From contig NZ_JAGVQR010000001.1 of the NCBI RefSeq assembly GCF_018275325.1, forward strand, positions 992,001 through 1,056,000: a stretch of DNA of 64,000 nucleotides, given 5' to 3'. The position numbers were made by a program, and so were the translations under genes. Below, piece by piece: positions 7,495 to 16,402 of the stretch (the first letter of the stretch is position 1; each line of letters opens with the position of its first letter). Under the pieces are notes generated by a model. That model did not search any database and was not told the DNA's origin. It saw nothing but the letters and a program-made list of their open reading frames with translations. The stretch comes from Nocardioides palaemonis (GTDB lineage: Bacteria > Actinomycetota > Actinomycetes > Propionibacteriales > Nocardioidaceae).

Positions 7495-8804
7495 GGGCGA
7501 GGTCCACCGGTGTAAGCAACGGTCATGCTGCTGCCGGGTTGGTCAGCAGCGCAGCCAGCCGGTCGGCTGGGGTCTGCAGGTCAAGGGTAGGGCGGGGCCT
7601 GCGGTTGAGGCTGTCGGCGATCCGGCGGAGGTCGTCGGCGGTGTGGCTGCTGAGGTCGCTGCCCTTCTCGAACCAGTGCCGCAGCAGCCGGTTGGTGTTC
7701 TCGTTGGTGCCGCGCTGCCACGGCGAGCGGGGGTCGCAGAAGTAGAGCGTGGTGTTGAGCTCGAGCTGGATCCGTTCCCACTCGGCGAGCTCGGTGCCGC
7801 GGTCCCAGGTGATCGAGCGGCGCAGGTGTTCGGGCAGTTGGCTCATCTCGCGGATCATCGCCTCGGCGACGCTGGCGGCGTCGTGACGTCCGGGTAGGTG
7901 CAGCAGGATCGTGAACCGGGTCGATCGCTCCACCAGTGTCCCGATCGCGGACTTGCTGGCCGGTCCGACGATCAGGTCGCCCTCCCAGTGACCGGGCACC
8001 GCCCGGTCGGCGGCTTCGGCGGGGCGGTCGCTGATCTTGAACGCCTCGACGTACGGCGACGTGGCCCGCGTGGTGTGCCCGCGGGGCTTGCGCTGCTGGC
8101 GTTTCAGGCTCAGCTGGCGGTACAGGTCCTTGCGCAGCTCGCCACGGCCCTGCACGTACAGCGTCTGGTAGATCGTCTCGTGGCCCACCCGCCTCATGCT
8201 CTCGTGCGGATGGTCGCGGCGCAGCACCTGCCCGATCAGCCTGGGCGACCAGCCCTGATCCATCTGGTCCTCGATCCACCGGCACAGCCCCGGGTTGCGG
8301 GCGAGCTTGCGCCGCTTGGGGCGCCGGCGGCGCTCGTGCGCCGCGCGGTGCGCGACCGGCCCCCAGTACGAGCCGTCCGGTCCACGGTTGCGGTTGACCT
8401 CCCGCCAGATGACCGACTTGTCCCGCCCGATCAGATCGCCGACCTGCTGGTAGGTGCAGCCGCACCGCAACGCGACCGCGATCGCCGACCTGTCCTCACT
8501 GGTCAACGCCCGCCGCTGCCGCGGCCGTCCGTCGCGACGTGGCTCGTCCGGCACCCTCGCCGGCGCACTTCCGGGCAGGCCGCCATCGCGGCCGAGCTGG
8601 ATCACAGGGCTCATGAGCCCCGATCGTCGCCACCAGCCCGACCCGGCCTTGACCGACACGCCTGAGCCCGTCGCCGCACGCTGCAGCGACAGCCCCGAGC
8701 ACACCAGACCGAAGAACTCCTCCTGCTCCTCATACGAGATCGCCCTCTTCGCCATCCACAACACCACCTGACACTCGGCGTTGCTACGACCGCTGGACTC
8801 CGCC
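7495..8804 (-). mobile_element. IS30-family insertion sequence, copy 1, 1,310 bp
   Basis: The minus-strand left end is GGCGGAGTCCAGCGGTCGTA and the other end reads GGGCGAGGTCCACCGGTGTA, an imperfect inverted repeat sharing GTCCA-CGGT and GCAACG. CCA at 7492-7494 and 8805-8807 is a 3-bp target duplication, and excising the element restores an uninterrupted reading frame, which fixes the boundaries to the base. It is the same length as copy 2 (12629-13938), in opposite orientation; the transposases differ at one residue. Confidence 0.93.
7523..8755 (-). CDS. IS30-family transposase (copy 1)
   Basis: 410 residues from ATG 8755 (MAKRAISYEEQEEFF). The open frame extends to 8908, but that part leaves the IS. 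The N-terminal HTH contains ALTSEDRSAIAVALRCGCTY and QQVGDLIGRDKSVIWREVNR. The DDE core has VPGHWEGDLIVG (first Asp), ITWDRGTELAEW (second Asp) and WQRGTNENTNRLLRHWF (Glu). It differs from copy 2 by Ser instead of Arg in SDLSSHTADD. Confidence 0.95.
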   Translation of the reverse strand: MAKRAISYEEQEEFFGLVCSGLSLQRAATGSGVSVKAGSGWWRRSGLMSPVIQLGRDGGLPGSAPARVPDEPRRDGRPRQRRALTSEDRSAIAVALRCGCTYQQVGDLIGRDKSVIWREVNRNRGPDGSYWGPVAHRAAHERRRRPKRRKLARNPGLCRWIEDQMDQGWSPRLIGQVLRRDHPHESMRRVGHETIYQTLYVQGRGELRKDLYRQLSLKRQQRKPRGHTTRATSPYVEAFKISDRPAEAADRAVPGHWEGDLIVGPASKSAIGTLVERSTRFTILLHLPGRHDAASVAEAMIREMSQLPEHLRRSITWDRGTELAEWERIQLELNTTLYFCDPRSPWQRGTNENTNRLLRHWFEKGSDLSSHTADDLRRIADSLNRRPRPTLDLQTPADRLAALLTNPAAA

Positions 8805-9020
8805 CCAGGGTCCGCGGCTACGCCGACGCTCGAGCTCCTCCACAGTGTCGCGACGGGCCGCAGCGAGCTCGAGTACCTGCTGACGTGACCAGGCTGGACG
8901 ACGGCCACCCGGTCGAGGGGTCAGGTCTCCCCGTCTTCGCATCTTGGGGATCGACGACGACTGGACGCCCAGGATCTCTGCTGCCTCACGGCTGGTGATC
9001 CACTCGGACACGCCTGACAT
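8805..9020 (-). pseudogene. 5' half of a double-HTH gene split by IS30 copy 1
   Basis: Starts at ATG 9020 (MSGVSEWITSREAAEILGV) with an excisionase/MerR-like HTH (SREAAEILGVQSSSIPKMRR, GGRRPAWSRQQVLELAA). The frame now runs a few codons into the IS30 end and stops at 8784. The intact gene continued into 7285-7494. Two tandem HTH domains suggest a DNA-binding regulator or a recombination directionality factor of the island; the function is lost or truncated. Confidence 0.78.
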
Positions 9021-9115
9021 GCGGGCACGCTATCGAAATCCCGACCGTCGAACTTGCCACGCAGCTCGACAGAATTGGTGCTGGTCGCGGCAGATCCGGG
9101 CGAGCGTAGCCGCCC

Positions 9116-9346
9116 TCACGCGGCAGCGCCGTACGCCGTTATGCGCCGCGACCGCTCTCCGAAGCCTCGTCGGCCTTCCGCGCCTTTCTTCTTCTGAGCG
9201 CGATAGACCGAAACGACCGAGACCACAGTGAGGACGCCGAAGAACACGATGGTGCTGGGCCAGCTTCGGTCCTGAGCGCGGAAGTAGACCATCGCGATGA
9301 ACGCACCGCCAAAGATGACCGCGACGTAGAGATACACCACCTTCAT
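9116..9346 (-). CDS. Small two-helix membrane protein, 76 aa
   Basis: From ATG 9346 (MKVVYLYVAVIFGGAFIAMV) there are two membrane segments, residues ~2-20 and ~32-48 (TIVFFGVLTVVSVVSVY), then a basic tail (RAQKKKGAEGRRGFGERSRR). A longer frame to 9499 adds only arginine-rich residues and is unlikely. Function unknown. It lies between the broken HTH gene and the restriction-modification gene. Confidence 0.55.
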   Translation of the reverse strand: MKVVYLYVAVIFGGAFIAMVYFRAQDRSWPSTIVFFGVLTVVSVVSVYRAQKKKGAEGRRGFGERSRRITAYGAAA

Positions 9347-9605
9347 CCATGCGCCATCTTCGCAAAGAGCCGACCGCGCATCGGCGGATCCGCGAGCTCC
9401 TCGCGGCATGTGCGGATGTGCTGCGCGTCGCTCGGGCGTTGCATCAGTTGGTTCACGTCGCATACGCCGGCTCCGGCGGGGGCGACGTTCTAAGGGCATG
9501 AGGTTTGAGCGCGAAGCTGCACAGTCCCTGTGTTGGATGTCAGGGCATTTGAGGGTCTCGCGGCCTTGGTACTGAGGTCCCTTAAGACTCGCGTAGTCCC
9601 ACTAG

Positions 9606-12512
9606 TTGCCAGAACTCCCAAGACACCTGACCAATCATCTGGTTGCCTTGGGTCTCGTGGAACCGGAGGAGTTGCGCCCGAACCTGTCTGCCTTCGTCGC
9701 ATGGCGACAGCAACATCTCCGCGGTGACGAGAAAGGCGAGGCACAGACCTTCCTCGACCGCCTCTTCAAAGCGTTCGGACACGACGGCGCCATCGAAGCG
9801 GGCGCGGTGTACGAGGACCGCGTCAAGCGCACCATCGACTACCTCGGTGTCGGCTATGCGGACCTGATGTGGAAACCCCGCGTCCTCGTCGAGATGAAGA
9901 AGGCCGGTGCGGACCTCAGCCGCCATTTCCGGCAGGCCTTTGAGTACTGGCAGATGGCCGTGCCAGATCGGCCGCGCTACGTCGTGCTGTGCAACTTCGA
10001 CGAGTTTTGGGTCTACGACTTCGACCAACAGCTCGACGCCCCCATGGACATCGTGAAAATCGGGGACCTCCCGCAGAGATACGAGGCCCTCGCGTTTCTG
10101 CTGCCCGACAACCCGCCGCCGATCTTTGAGAACGACCTGGTCGAGGTCACCCGCGAGGCGGCAGCCAACGTCTCCGGCGTGTTCCGCTCCATGGTCCAGC
10201 GCGGCATCGACCGCCGACAGGCCCAAGCGTTCGTCCTGCAATGCGTCGTCGCCATGTTCTCCGAGGACATCGGCCTCCTGCCGTCGCACTTCTTCACCCG
10301 CACCGTGACCGCCGACGCCAAGAACGGCCGCGAGGCTTACGACCTGCTCGGCTCCCTCTTCCGGGAGATGAACGCCAACGGCCGGACGGACGGTGGCCGG
10401 TTCGAGGGCACCCCGTACTTCAACGGTGGGCTGTTCTCGACCATCCAGCCCATCGAGATGATCGACGAAGAGCTGCAGGCCATGCGGGAGGCGTGCAAGA
10501 CCGACTGGTCCGCGGTCCGGCCGGAGATCTTCGGAACGCTCTTCGAGACCTCGATGGACAAGGACGAGCGCCACGCCTACGGCGCCCACTTCACCAGCCA
10601 AGCCGACATCATGAAGGTCATCAGCCCCTGCATCGTCCGGCCCTGGATGCATCGCATCGACGCTGCCAAAAAGATCAACGACCTCGAACTGATCCTGCTC
10701 GACCTGGCCAACTACCGAGTCCTTGACCCGGCCTGCGGCTCCGGCAACTTCCTGTACGTCGCCTACCGCGAGATGCGCCGACTCGAGGCGGAGGTGAAGC
10801 GCCGCATCGAGGAACGCCGTAAGGGTGGCCTCGCGGACCAAGGCGCGTTGTCCTACGTCACCACCGACCACTTCCTCGGTCTGGACAACAACCCGTACGC
10901 CGTCGAGGTCGCCAAGGTGACACTGATGATGGCGAAGAAGCTCGCCGCAGACGAACTTGACGGCGGCCAAGAAGACGTACTCCCGCTGGACAACCTCGAC
11001 GACACCATCCGCTACGGCGACGCGCTCCTCAACCCCTGGCCGAAAGCCGACGTAATCGTCGGCAATCCGCCCTACCTCGGCCGCCGCAAGATGGCCGATG
11101 AACTCGGCGATGGCTACGTCGCGACCCTCAACCGACGTTATCCGAGCCCCGGTGTCTCTGACTTCGTGACCTACTGGTTCCCGCTCGCACATGACGCACT
11201 CTCTGAGGGCGGACGCGCTGGCTTCGTAGCGACCCAGGCCATCCGCGACGGCGACTCCCGCCGGAAGTCACTGGAGTACCTGGACGACCACGACGGAGTC
11301 ATCTTCGACGCCGTCTCTGCTCAGTCCTGGTCCGGCGATGCAGCCGTCACAGTGTCTATCGTCAACTGGATCAAGGGTTCAGCGCACGCACCGGCCGAAC
11401 GCGTGCTCTGGCTGGACGAGGGTGAGCTCCGTCTGCCCGTGGATCGCATCCCGACGACGCTGCGTCCAGTCACCGATGTGACCAAGGCTCGGGCGCTGCC
11501 CACCAACAAGAAACCCAAGGTTTGCTTCCAGGGCCAGACCACGGGCCATGTCACGGGTTTTCGCCTGTCGTTCGACGACGCTCGCGAGCTCGTCAAGGCC
11601 GACCCCGGCTCTGCACCGTACGTGCACGCCTTTATCGGCGGTGAGCTTCTCCTCCGGCAGCCCGTTCTGGGCGCCCGCGTCATCGACCTGCCGCACACCG
11701 ATGCGGTAAAGGTCAACCGCGAGGCGCCGGGAGCCGTCGCCCGCCTCCGCTCAACGGTTCTGCCCGATAGGCAGGCGAAGGCCGAGGCGAAGGGCGCGGC
11801 AGCATCGGAGATCCTCAAACGTGACCCCTCGGCGAAGGTCAACTCGCACCACGAGCGGTTCCTCGACGGCTGGTGGCGTCACGCCTACCGGCGCGAGGAC
11901 ATGCTCACCGCGTTCAGCGGGCTCAAGCTCGGCCGCTACATCGGAGTCTCCCGCGTCGCCTCGGAACGGCGTCTCTCGGTCTACGCGTTCATCGACACTT
12001 CGGTCCTTCCGGATGACTCCATGAGCGTGCTTGCGCTCGACGACGACTACTCATTCGGCATCGTCGCCTCCGAGCTTCACCGGCTCTGGCTCCTGGAGCG
12101 CTGCTCCAAGCTCGAGACGCGGCTCCGATACACCTCGACGACCGTCTGGGACACCTTCCCTTGGCCCCTGAACCCGTCGGTGGAGGCGGTTCGCAAGGTC
12201 GCTGCTGCTTCCAAGGTGATCCTCGATCTGCGGAGCTCCTATCTAGAGGTAGGGATCACCCTCGGAGCGATGTACGACGCCCTCCGCGATGAAGGAAGGT
12301 CGCCATTACGCGACGCCCACGCTGACCTCGACGCTGCAGTGATCGCGGCGTATGGGTTCAACCGCGACGACGACCTCCTCGCGCAAATCCTCGCGCTGAA
12401 TCTCGCAGCAGCGGACGACCCAGCTGTTGCCCAGCGACCCGGGGGAGAGCACCTCGGTTCCTTCGCTTACACCACTGACTACCGCATTACCGCACCTGCC
12501 CTTGGCGGATGA
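9606..12512 (+). CDS. MmeI-like type IIL restriction-modification enzyme
   Basis: 968 residues combining nuclease, methyltransferase and target-recognition domains in one chain. The N-terminal PD-(D/E)xK nuclease is visible as GVGYADLMWKPRVLVEMKK (D86, E96, K98). The methyltransferase follows a helical spacer: motif I is RVLDPACGSGNFLYVAYREM (D374 onward) and motif IV is NPPY (487-490), the gamma-class adenine-N6 type. Residues ~600-900 should be the target-recognition domain, and the C-terminus is helical. The MmeI family (~920 aa) methylates one strand of an asymmetric site and cuts about 20 bases away; no separate methylase or specificity gene is needed. The start is TTG 9606 (an in-frame TAG lies directly upstream) or GTG 9657. 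Specificity cannot be read by eye. Confidence 0.9.
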   Translation: MPELPRHLTNHLVALGLVEPEELRPNLSAFVAWRQQHLRGDEKGEAQTFLDRLFKAFGHDGAIEAGAVYEDRVKRTIDYLGVGYADLMWKPRVLVEMKKAGADLSRHFRQAFEYWQMAVPDRPRYVVLCNFDEFWVYDFDQQLDAPMDIVKIGDLPQRYEALAFLLPDNPPPIFENDLVEVTREAAANVSGVFRSMVQRGIDRRQAQAFVLQCVVAMFSEDIGLLPSHFFTRTVTADAKNGREAYDLLGSLFREMNANGRTDGGRFEGTPYFNGGLFSTIQPIEMIDEELQAMREACKTDWSAVRPEIFGTLFETSMDKDERHAYGAHFTSQADIMKVISPCIVRPWMHRIDAAKKINDLELILLDLANYRVLDPACGSGNFLYVAYREMRRLEAEVKRRIEERRKGGLADQGALSYVTTDHFLGLDNNPYAVEVAKVTLMMAKKLAADELDGGQEDVLPLDNLDDTIRYGDALLNPWPKADVIVGNPPYLGRRKMADELGDGYVATLNRRYPSPGVSDFVTYWFPLAHDALSEGGRAGFVATQAIRDGDSRRKSLEYLDDHDGVIFDAVSAQSWSGDAAVTVSIVNWIKGSAHAPAERVLWLDEGELRLPVDRIPTTLRPVTDVTKARALPTNKKPKVCFQGQTTGHVTGFRLSFDDARELVKADPGSAPYVHAFIGGELLLRQPVLGARVIDLPHTDAVKVNREAPGAVARLRSTVLPDRQAKAEAKGAAASEILKRDPSAKVNSHHERFLDGWWRHAYRREDMLTAFSGLKLGRYIGVSRVASERRLSVYAFIDTSVLPDDSMSVLALDDDYSFGIVASELHRLWLLERCSKLETRLRYTSTTVWDTFPWPLNPSVEAVRKVAAASKVILDLRSSYLEVGITLGAMYDALRDEGRSPLRDAHADLDAAVIAAYGFNRDDDLLAQILALNLAAADDPAVAQRPGGEHLGSFAYTTDYRITAPALGG

Positions 12513-12628
12513 TGTTGAGACCCCTGGCGTCGTCGCGGCTGGGGGTCGCTGGAGCCACGCTCGCCTAAGCGGCAGGCGCTGTGTGTCGCAATGCAGTGAT
12601 AGAGCGCTATGCAGGAGTGCCGTTCCCC

Positions 12629-13938
12629 GGCGGAGTCCAGCGGTCGTAGCAACGCCGAGTGTCAGGTGGTGTTGTGGATGGCGAAGAGGGCGATCTCGTA
12701 TGAGGAGCAGGAGGAGTTCTTCGGTCTGGTGTGCTCGGGGCTGTCGCTGCAGCGTGCGGCGACGGGCTCAGGCGTGTCGGTCAAGGCCGGGTCGGGCTGG
12801 TGGCGACGATCGGGGCTCATGAGCCCTGTGATCCAGCTCGGCCGCGATGGCGGCCTGCCCGGAAGTGCGCCGGCGAGGGTGCCGGACGAGCCACGTCGCG
12901 ACGGACGGCCGCGGCAGCGGCGGGCGTTGACCAGTGAGGACAGGTCGGCGATCGCGGTCGCGTTGCGGTGCGGCTGCACCTACCAGCAGGTCGGCGATCT
13001 GATCGGGCGGGACAAGTCGGTCATCTGGCGGGAGGTCAACCGCAACCGTGGACCGGACGGCTCGTACTGGGGGCCGGTCGCGCACCGCGCGGCGCACGAG
13101 CGCCGCCGGCGCCCCAAGCGGCGCAAGCTCGCCCGCAACCCGGGGCTGTGCCGGTGGATCGAGGACCAGATGGATCAGGGCTGGTCGCCCAGGCTGATCG
13201 GGCAGGTGCTGCGCCGCGACCATCCGCACGAGAGCATGAGGCGGGTGGGCCACGAGACGATCTACCAGACGCTGTACGTGCAGGGCCGTGGCGAGCTGCG
13301 CAAGGACCTGTACCGCCAGCTGAGCCTGAAACGCCAGCAGCGCAAGCCCCGCGGGCACACCACGCGGGCCACGTCGCCGTACGTCGAGGCGTTCAAGATC
13401 AGCGACCGCCCCGCCGAAGCCGCCGACCGGGCGGTGCCCGGTCACTGGGAGGGCGACCTGATCGTCGGACCGGCCAGCAAGTCCGCGATCGGGACACTGG
13501 TGGAGCGATCGACCCGGTTCACGATCCTGCTGCACCTACCCGGACGTCACGACGCCGCCAGCGTCGCCGAGGCGATGATCCGCGAGATGAGCCAACTGCC
13601 CGAACACCTGCGCCGCTCGATCACCTGGGACCGCGGCACCGAGCTCGCCGAGTGGGAACGGATCCAGCTCGAGCTCAACACCACGCTCTACTTCTGCGAC
13701 CCCCGCTCGCCGTGGCAGCGCGGCACCAACGAGAACACCAACCGGCTGCTGCGGCACTGGTTCGAGAAGGGCAGCGACCTCAGGAGCCACACCGCCGACG
13801 ACCTCCGCCGGATCGCCGACAGCCTCAACCGCAGGCCCCGCCCTACCCTTGACCTGCAGACCCCAGCCGACCGGCTGGCTGCGCTGCTGACCAACCCGGC
13901 AGCAGCATGACCGTTGCTTACACCGGTGGACCTCGCCC
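12629..13938 (+). mobile_element. IS30-family insertion sequence, copy 2, 1,310 bp
   Basis: Same ends and length as copy 1, in plus orientation: starts GGCGGAGTCCAGCGG at 12629 and ends GGTGGACCTCGCCC at 13938. The flanks share only CC (12627-12628 and 13939-13940), so the target duplication is 2 bp or unclear. It sits between the MmeI-like gene and the minus-strand HNH pair without breaking a recognisable gene. Confidence 0.92.
12678..13910 (+). CDS. IS30-family transposase (copy 2)
   Basis: 410 residues from ATG 12678 (MAKRAISYEEQ), almost identical to copy 1 with one residue change (SDLRSHTADD), corresponding to one base difference. HTH and DDE motifs (GHWEGDLIVG, WDRGTELAEW, WQRGTNENTN) are intact. 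The near-identity indicates recent transposition of this IS in the genome. Confidence 0.95.
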   Translation: MAKRAISYEEQEEFFGLVCSGLSLQRAATGSGVSVKAGSGWWRRSGLMSPVIQLGRDGGLPGSAPARVPDEPRRDGRPRQRRALTSEDRSAIAVALRCGCTYQQVGDLIGRDKSVIWREVNRNRGPDGSYWGPVAHRAAHERRRRPKRRKLARNPGLCRWIEDQMDQGWSPRLIGQVLRRDHPHESMRRVGHETIYQTLYVQGRGELRKDLYRQLSLKRQQRKPRGHTTRATSPYVEAFKISDRPAEAADRAVPGHWEGDLIVGPASKSAIGTLVERSTRFTILLHLPGRHDAASVAEAMIREMSQLPEHLRRSITWDRGTELAEWERIQLELNTTLYFCDPRSPWQRGTNENTNRLLRHWFEKGSDLRSHTADDLRRIADSLNRRPRPTLDLQTPADRLAALLTNPAAA

Positions 13939-13962
13939 CCGCATTCGCCGTGAGGCGCTGGG

Positions 13963-14316
13963 TCAGACCCCGTTGTCAGCACAATCCTTGCATTGCCGTC
14001 GACGTCCCACGGTGGCCTCGTCAATCACCTTGACGCTCGCGGGGTCCTCGTCCCAGCGCACCGCGACTGTGGTGCACAGAATGTCGGTGTGGAACACGGT
14101 GCCCGACACGAACGCATACACCTGGTCTCGACCGAGGAGGGGCTTGCCGTCGACGTCGCGTCCAGCGGGCTCGACCTCGAGCAACGGTCCAAGCGCAGCG
14201 ATCGCGTTGCGCTCCGCCGGCGGCATCCGTAGTCGCTTTGATCGCCCAGAAGTGGTTTTACCGGTGGTCCGGCGTCGAGGCTTCCGGGCCTTGCGCGGGG
14301 CTCGTTCGTTGCTCAC
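13963..14316 (-). CDS. Hypothetical protein coupled to HNH nuclease, 117 aa
   Basis: The GTG at 14316 overlaps the HNH gene stop in a GTGA arrangement, so translation is coupled; a longer frame to 14640 is a shadow. The N-terminus is very basic (SNERAPRKARKPRRRTTGKT), followed by a compact domain (RDQVYAFVSGTVFHTDIL) and a C-terminal CKDC pair that may bind metal. Not a family I recognise. The basic tail suggests nucleic-acid binding, so it may be an accessory or control partner of the HNH protein. Confidence 0.55.
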   Translation of the reverse strand: MSNERAPRKARKPRRRTTGKTTSGRSKRLRMPPAERNAIAALGPLLEVEPAGRDVDGKPLLGRDQVYAFVSGTVFHTDILCTTVAVRWDEDPASVKVIDEATVGRRRQCKDCADNGV

Positions 14317-15149
14317 AGGACGGTGCTCGTAAGGCCGGGCAGGTTGCAGTGCACGCAGAAGGCGTCCTTGTTGAGCAGGACCATCGGTTCGCGCATGTGC
14401 CACCGATCGACTTCTTGTTCTTCGCTGCGCATGCGCCAGTACGCTTTCTCGACCCGGCATTGAGGCTCGCCGCCTGCTCCACGCCGGCCCTTGTGTTTGG
14501 GGCAGATCACGAGTCCTGACGTGTAGTACTCCCAGAGCGGGCCGTCCTGGGAGTAGCACCGGTGACACCACCAAGTGACCACTCTCTGCGGGCCGGCGTG
14601 GTCGATGAAGTTGCTGCGGTCCTCGTTGTGTGGCGCGCATAGCAGGCGCAGGTTGTCGCTGGTGTCACGACCGCCGGCGGACCACGGTGTCACATGGTCG
14701 AGGTGCACGTCCTCCTCGCTGTGGTGGTCGCGGTTCGGGCACATCGCGCAGCGTCCGTGATCGCGGTACCAGATCGCCAGACGTACATGCCGCGGGATTG
14801 GGTTTCGCTCACCGGTCCGCACAACTGGATGTCGCTGATCGGTGCGGGTGAAGCCGTCGGCAAGGATCTCGCCCAGGGACACAAAGCCATCGATGTGCTG
14901 CATGGGCGGCTGCTTGCTCGTGAGAGTGTCCACAGTTGCACGGTAGAGGCGGTCACCGACAACGGCTCCTAGCCCGGCGCGCGTCACAGAGCTGACGGAA
15001 ACGGTGGCGTCTAGTCCTTCAGCCGAGAAGATCAAGGTGGTCCCGGTCGTGCACAGCAATGCCGGGACCCTGCAGCGGGATGCGATGTAGGTCCTGGCCA
15101 GGGTCGCTTTAGGCAGAGTCCCTCGACTCCCAATGACCGCGATTACCAC
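14313..15149 (-). CDS. HNH endonuclease, possibly 5'-truncated by an IS
   Basis: 278 residues. The HNH nuclease core is clear: GRCAMCPNRDH, then VHLDHVTPWSAGGRDTSDN and LRLLCAPHNEDRSN, with the LDHVxPxxxGG and N-L-xxLC-xxHN signatures and Cys pairs for structural zinc. A second Cys/His set (WWCHRCYSQDG, CPKHKG, FCVHCNLPG) suggests extra zinc ribbons. The only start in the frame is GTG 15149, four bases from the end of IS3 copy B, so the original N-terminus may have been removed. Related proteins serve restriction or phage-type functions. The downstream 117-aa gene overlaps its stop. Confidence 0.75.
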   Translation of the reverse strand: MVIAVIGSRGTLPKATLARTYIASRCRVPALLCTTGTTLIFSAEGLDATVSVSSVTRAGLGAVVGDRLYRATVDTLTSKQPPMQHIDGFVSLGEILADGFTRTDQRHPVVRTGERNPIPRHVRLAIWYRDHGRCAMCPNRDHHSEEDVHLDHVTPWSAGGRDTSDNLRLLCAPHNEDRSNFIDHAGPQRVVTWWCHRCYSQDGPLWEYYTSGLVICPKHKGRRGAGGEPQCRVEKAYWRMRSEEQEVDRWHMREPMVLLNKDAFCVHCNLPGLTSTVL

Positions 15150-15184
15150 CCTGGGTCTGCTGCACGAACGGGTGACAGTCGGGG

Positions 15185-16072
15185 TTAGGCCGCCCGGGTG
15201 GCGGTTGTCGTCATGATCAACTCGTATTCGACCGGGGTCAATCGGCCGAGAGCGGCCTGTCGACGTCGGCGGTGGTAGGTCCGTTCGATCCAGGTGACGA
15301 TCGCGATTCGTAGCTCCTCGCGGGTGTTCCAGGTTCGGCGGTTGAGAACGTTCTTCTGCAGCAGGCTGAAGAAGGACTCCATGGCGGCGTTGTCGCCGGC
15401 CGCGCCGACGCGTCCCATAGAGCCGACGATCTGGTGGCGGTTGAGCTGGTGGACGAGTTTTCTGGACCTGAACTGGGACCCGCGGTCGGTATGCAGCACG
15501 CAGCCGGCCAGGACGGCACCTTCTGCCCGGCGGCGGGCGACGGCGTTGTCGAGCGCGGCGACCGCGATCCGGGACTTCATCCGTGAGTCGATGGAGTAGC
15601 CGACGATCCGGTTGGAGTAGACGTCCTTGACCGCACAGAGGTAGAGCTTGCCTTCCCGGGTCCAGTGCTCGGTGATGTCGGCCAGCCAGAGCTCATTCGG
15701 CGCGTCGGCGGTGAAGTCCCGCATCACCAGGTCGTCATGGACCGGCGGACCTGGCTTCTTGCCGTTGCGGCCGCGTTTCTTCCCGAACGCCGACCACCAG
15801 CCCAGTTGCGAGCAGATCTTCCAGGCGGTCCGCTCGGCCATTGGCTGGCCGGCGTCGCGGGCTTCATCGAGGAGGAACCGGTAGCCGAACTCCGGGTCGT
15901 CGCGGTGGGCATCGAACAGAGCATTCGCGCGGTAGGCGGCCGTGAGCTCGGCATCGGTCACCGGCTGAGCAAGCCATCGATAGTAGGGCTGGCGAGCGAT
16001 CCTCAGCACCCGGCACGTCACCGCGACGGGAATCCCGTCGGCGGCCAGCTCGCGGACGAGCGGGTACATCAT
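15185..16072 (-). CDS. IS3-family transposase OrfB (copy B)
   Basis: 295 residues. DDE motifs: LWLADITEHWTREGKLYLCA (first Asp), VLHTDRGSQFRSRK (second Asp), GAAGDNAAMESFFSLLQKN (Glu), then RTYHRRRRQAALGRLTPVEYE. The upstream IS3 helical domain (MMYPLVRELAADGIPVAVTC, RVLRIARQPYYRWL) is present. The gene overlaps orfA by 4 bases (16069-16072). Confidence 0.93.
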   Translation of the reverse strand: MMYPLVRELAADGIPVAVTCRVLRIARQPYYRWLAQPVTDAELTAAYRANALFDAHRDDPEFGYRFLLDEARDAGQPMAERTAWKICSQLGWWSAFGKKRGRNGKKPGPPVHDDLVMRDFTADAPNELWLADITEHWTREGKLYLCAVKDVYSNRIVGYSIDSRMKSRIAVAALDNAVARRRAEGAVLAGCVLHTDRGSQFRSRKLVHQLNRHQIVGSMGRVGAAGDNAAMESFFSLLQKNVLNRRTWNTREELRIAIVTWIERTYHRRRRQAALGRLTPVEYELIMTTTATRAA

Positions 16073-16371
16073 TTTCCCGGCAGGTGCGCCTGCGACAGGT
16101 AGGCCGCAGCCCGCCGCAGTACCTCGTTCTCCTGTTCGAGCAGCTTGATCCGCTTGTTGGCCTCGCGCAGCGCGTCGGACTCGTTGGCGGCCTGGCCAGC
16201 TGCTGGCGACGAGGTCGACTTCCGGTCATCGATCGTGAGCCATCGCTTCAAGCACGACGCCGAGATTCCGAAGTCCTTCGCGACCTGGGCCATCGAGGCA
16301 TCGGAGTCGTGGTAGACCCGGATCACGTCCTCGCGGAACTCCTTGGGGAACGGCTTGGGCACGGTGCACAT
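16069..16371 (-). CDS. IS3-family transposase OrfA (copy B)
   Basis: About 100 residues from ATG 16371 (MCTVPKPFPKEFREDVIRVY). HTH DASMAQVAKDFGISASCLKR and a coiled coil (ANKRIKLLEQENEVLRRAAA). The terminal overlap with orfB suits translational coupling or frameshifting. Confidence 0.92.
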   Translation of the reverse strand: MCTVPKPFPKEFREDVIRVYHDSDASMAQVAKDFGISASCLKRWLTIDDRKSTSSPAAGQAANESDALREANKRIKLLEQENEVLRRAAAYLSQAHLPGK

Positions 16372-16402
16372 CCTTCCAGCGCCGACACACATCGACGCAG
16401 AT

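Noticed and set aside
7495..13938. A composite transposon formed by the two IS30 copies carrying the R-M gene
   Set aside because: Copy 1 has its own CCA duplication and restores a gene on removal, and the outer flanks (CCA and CCG) do not match, so the copies inserted separately.
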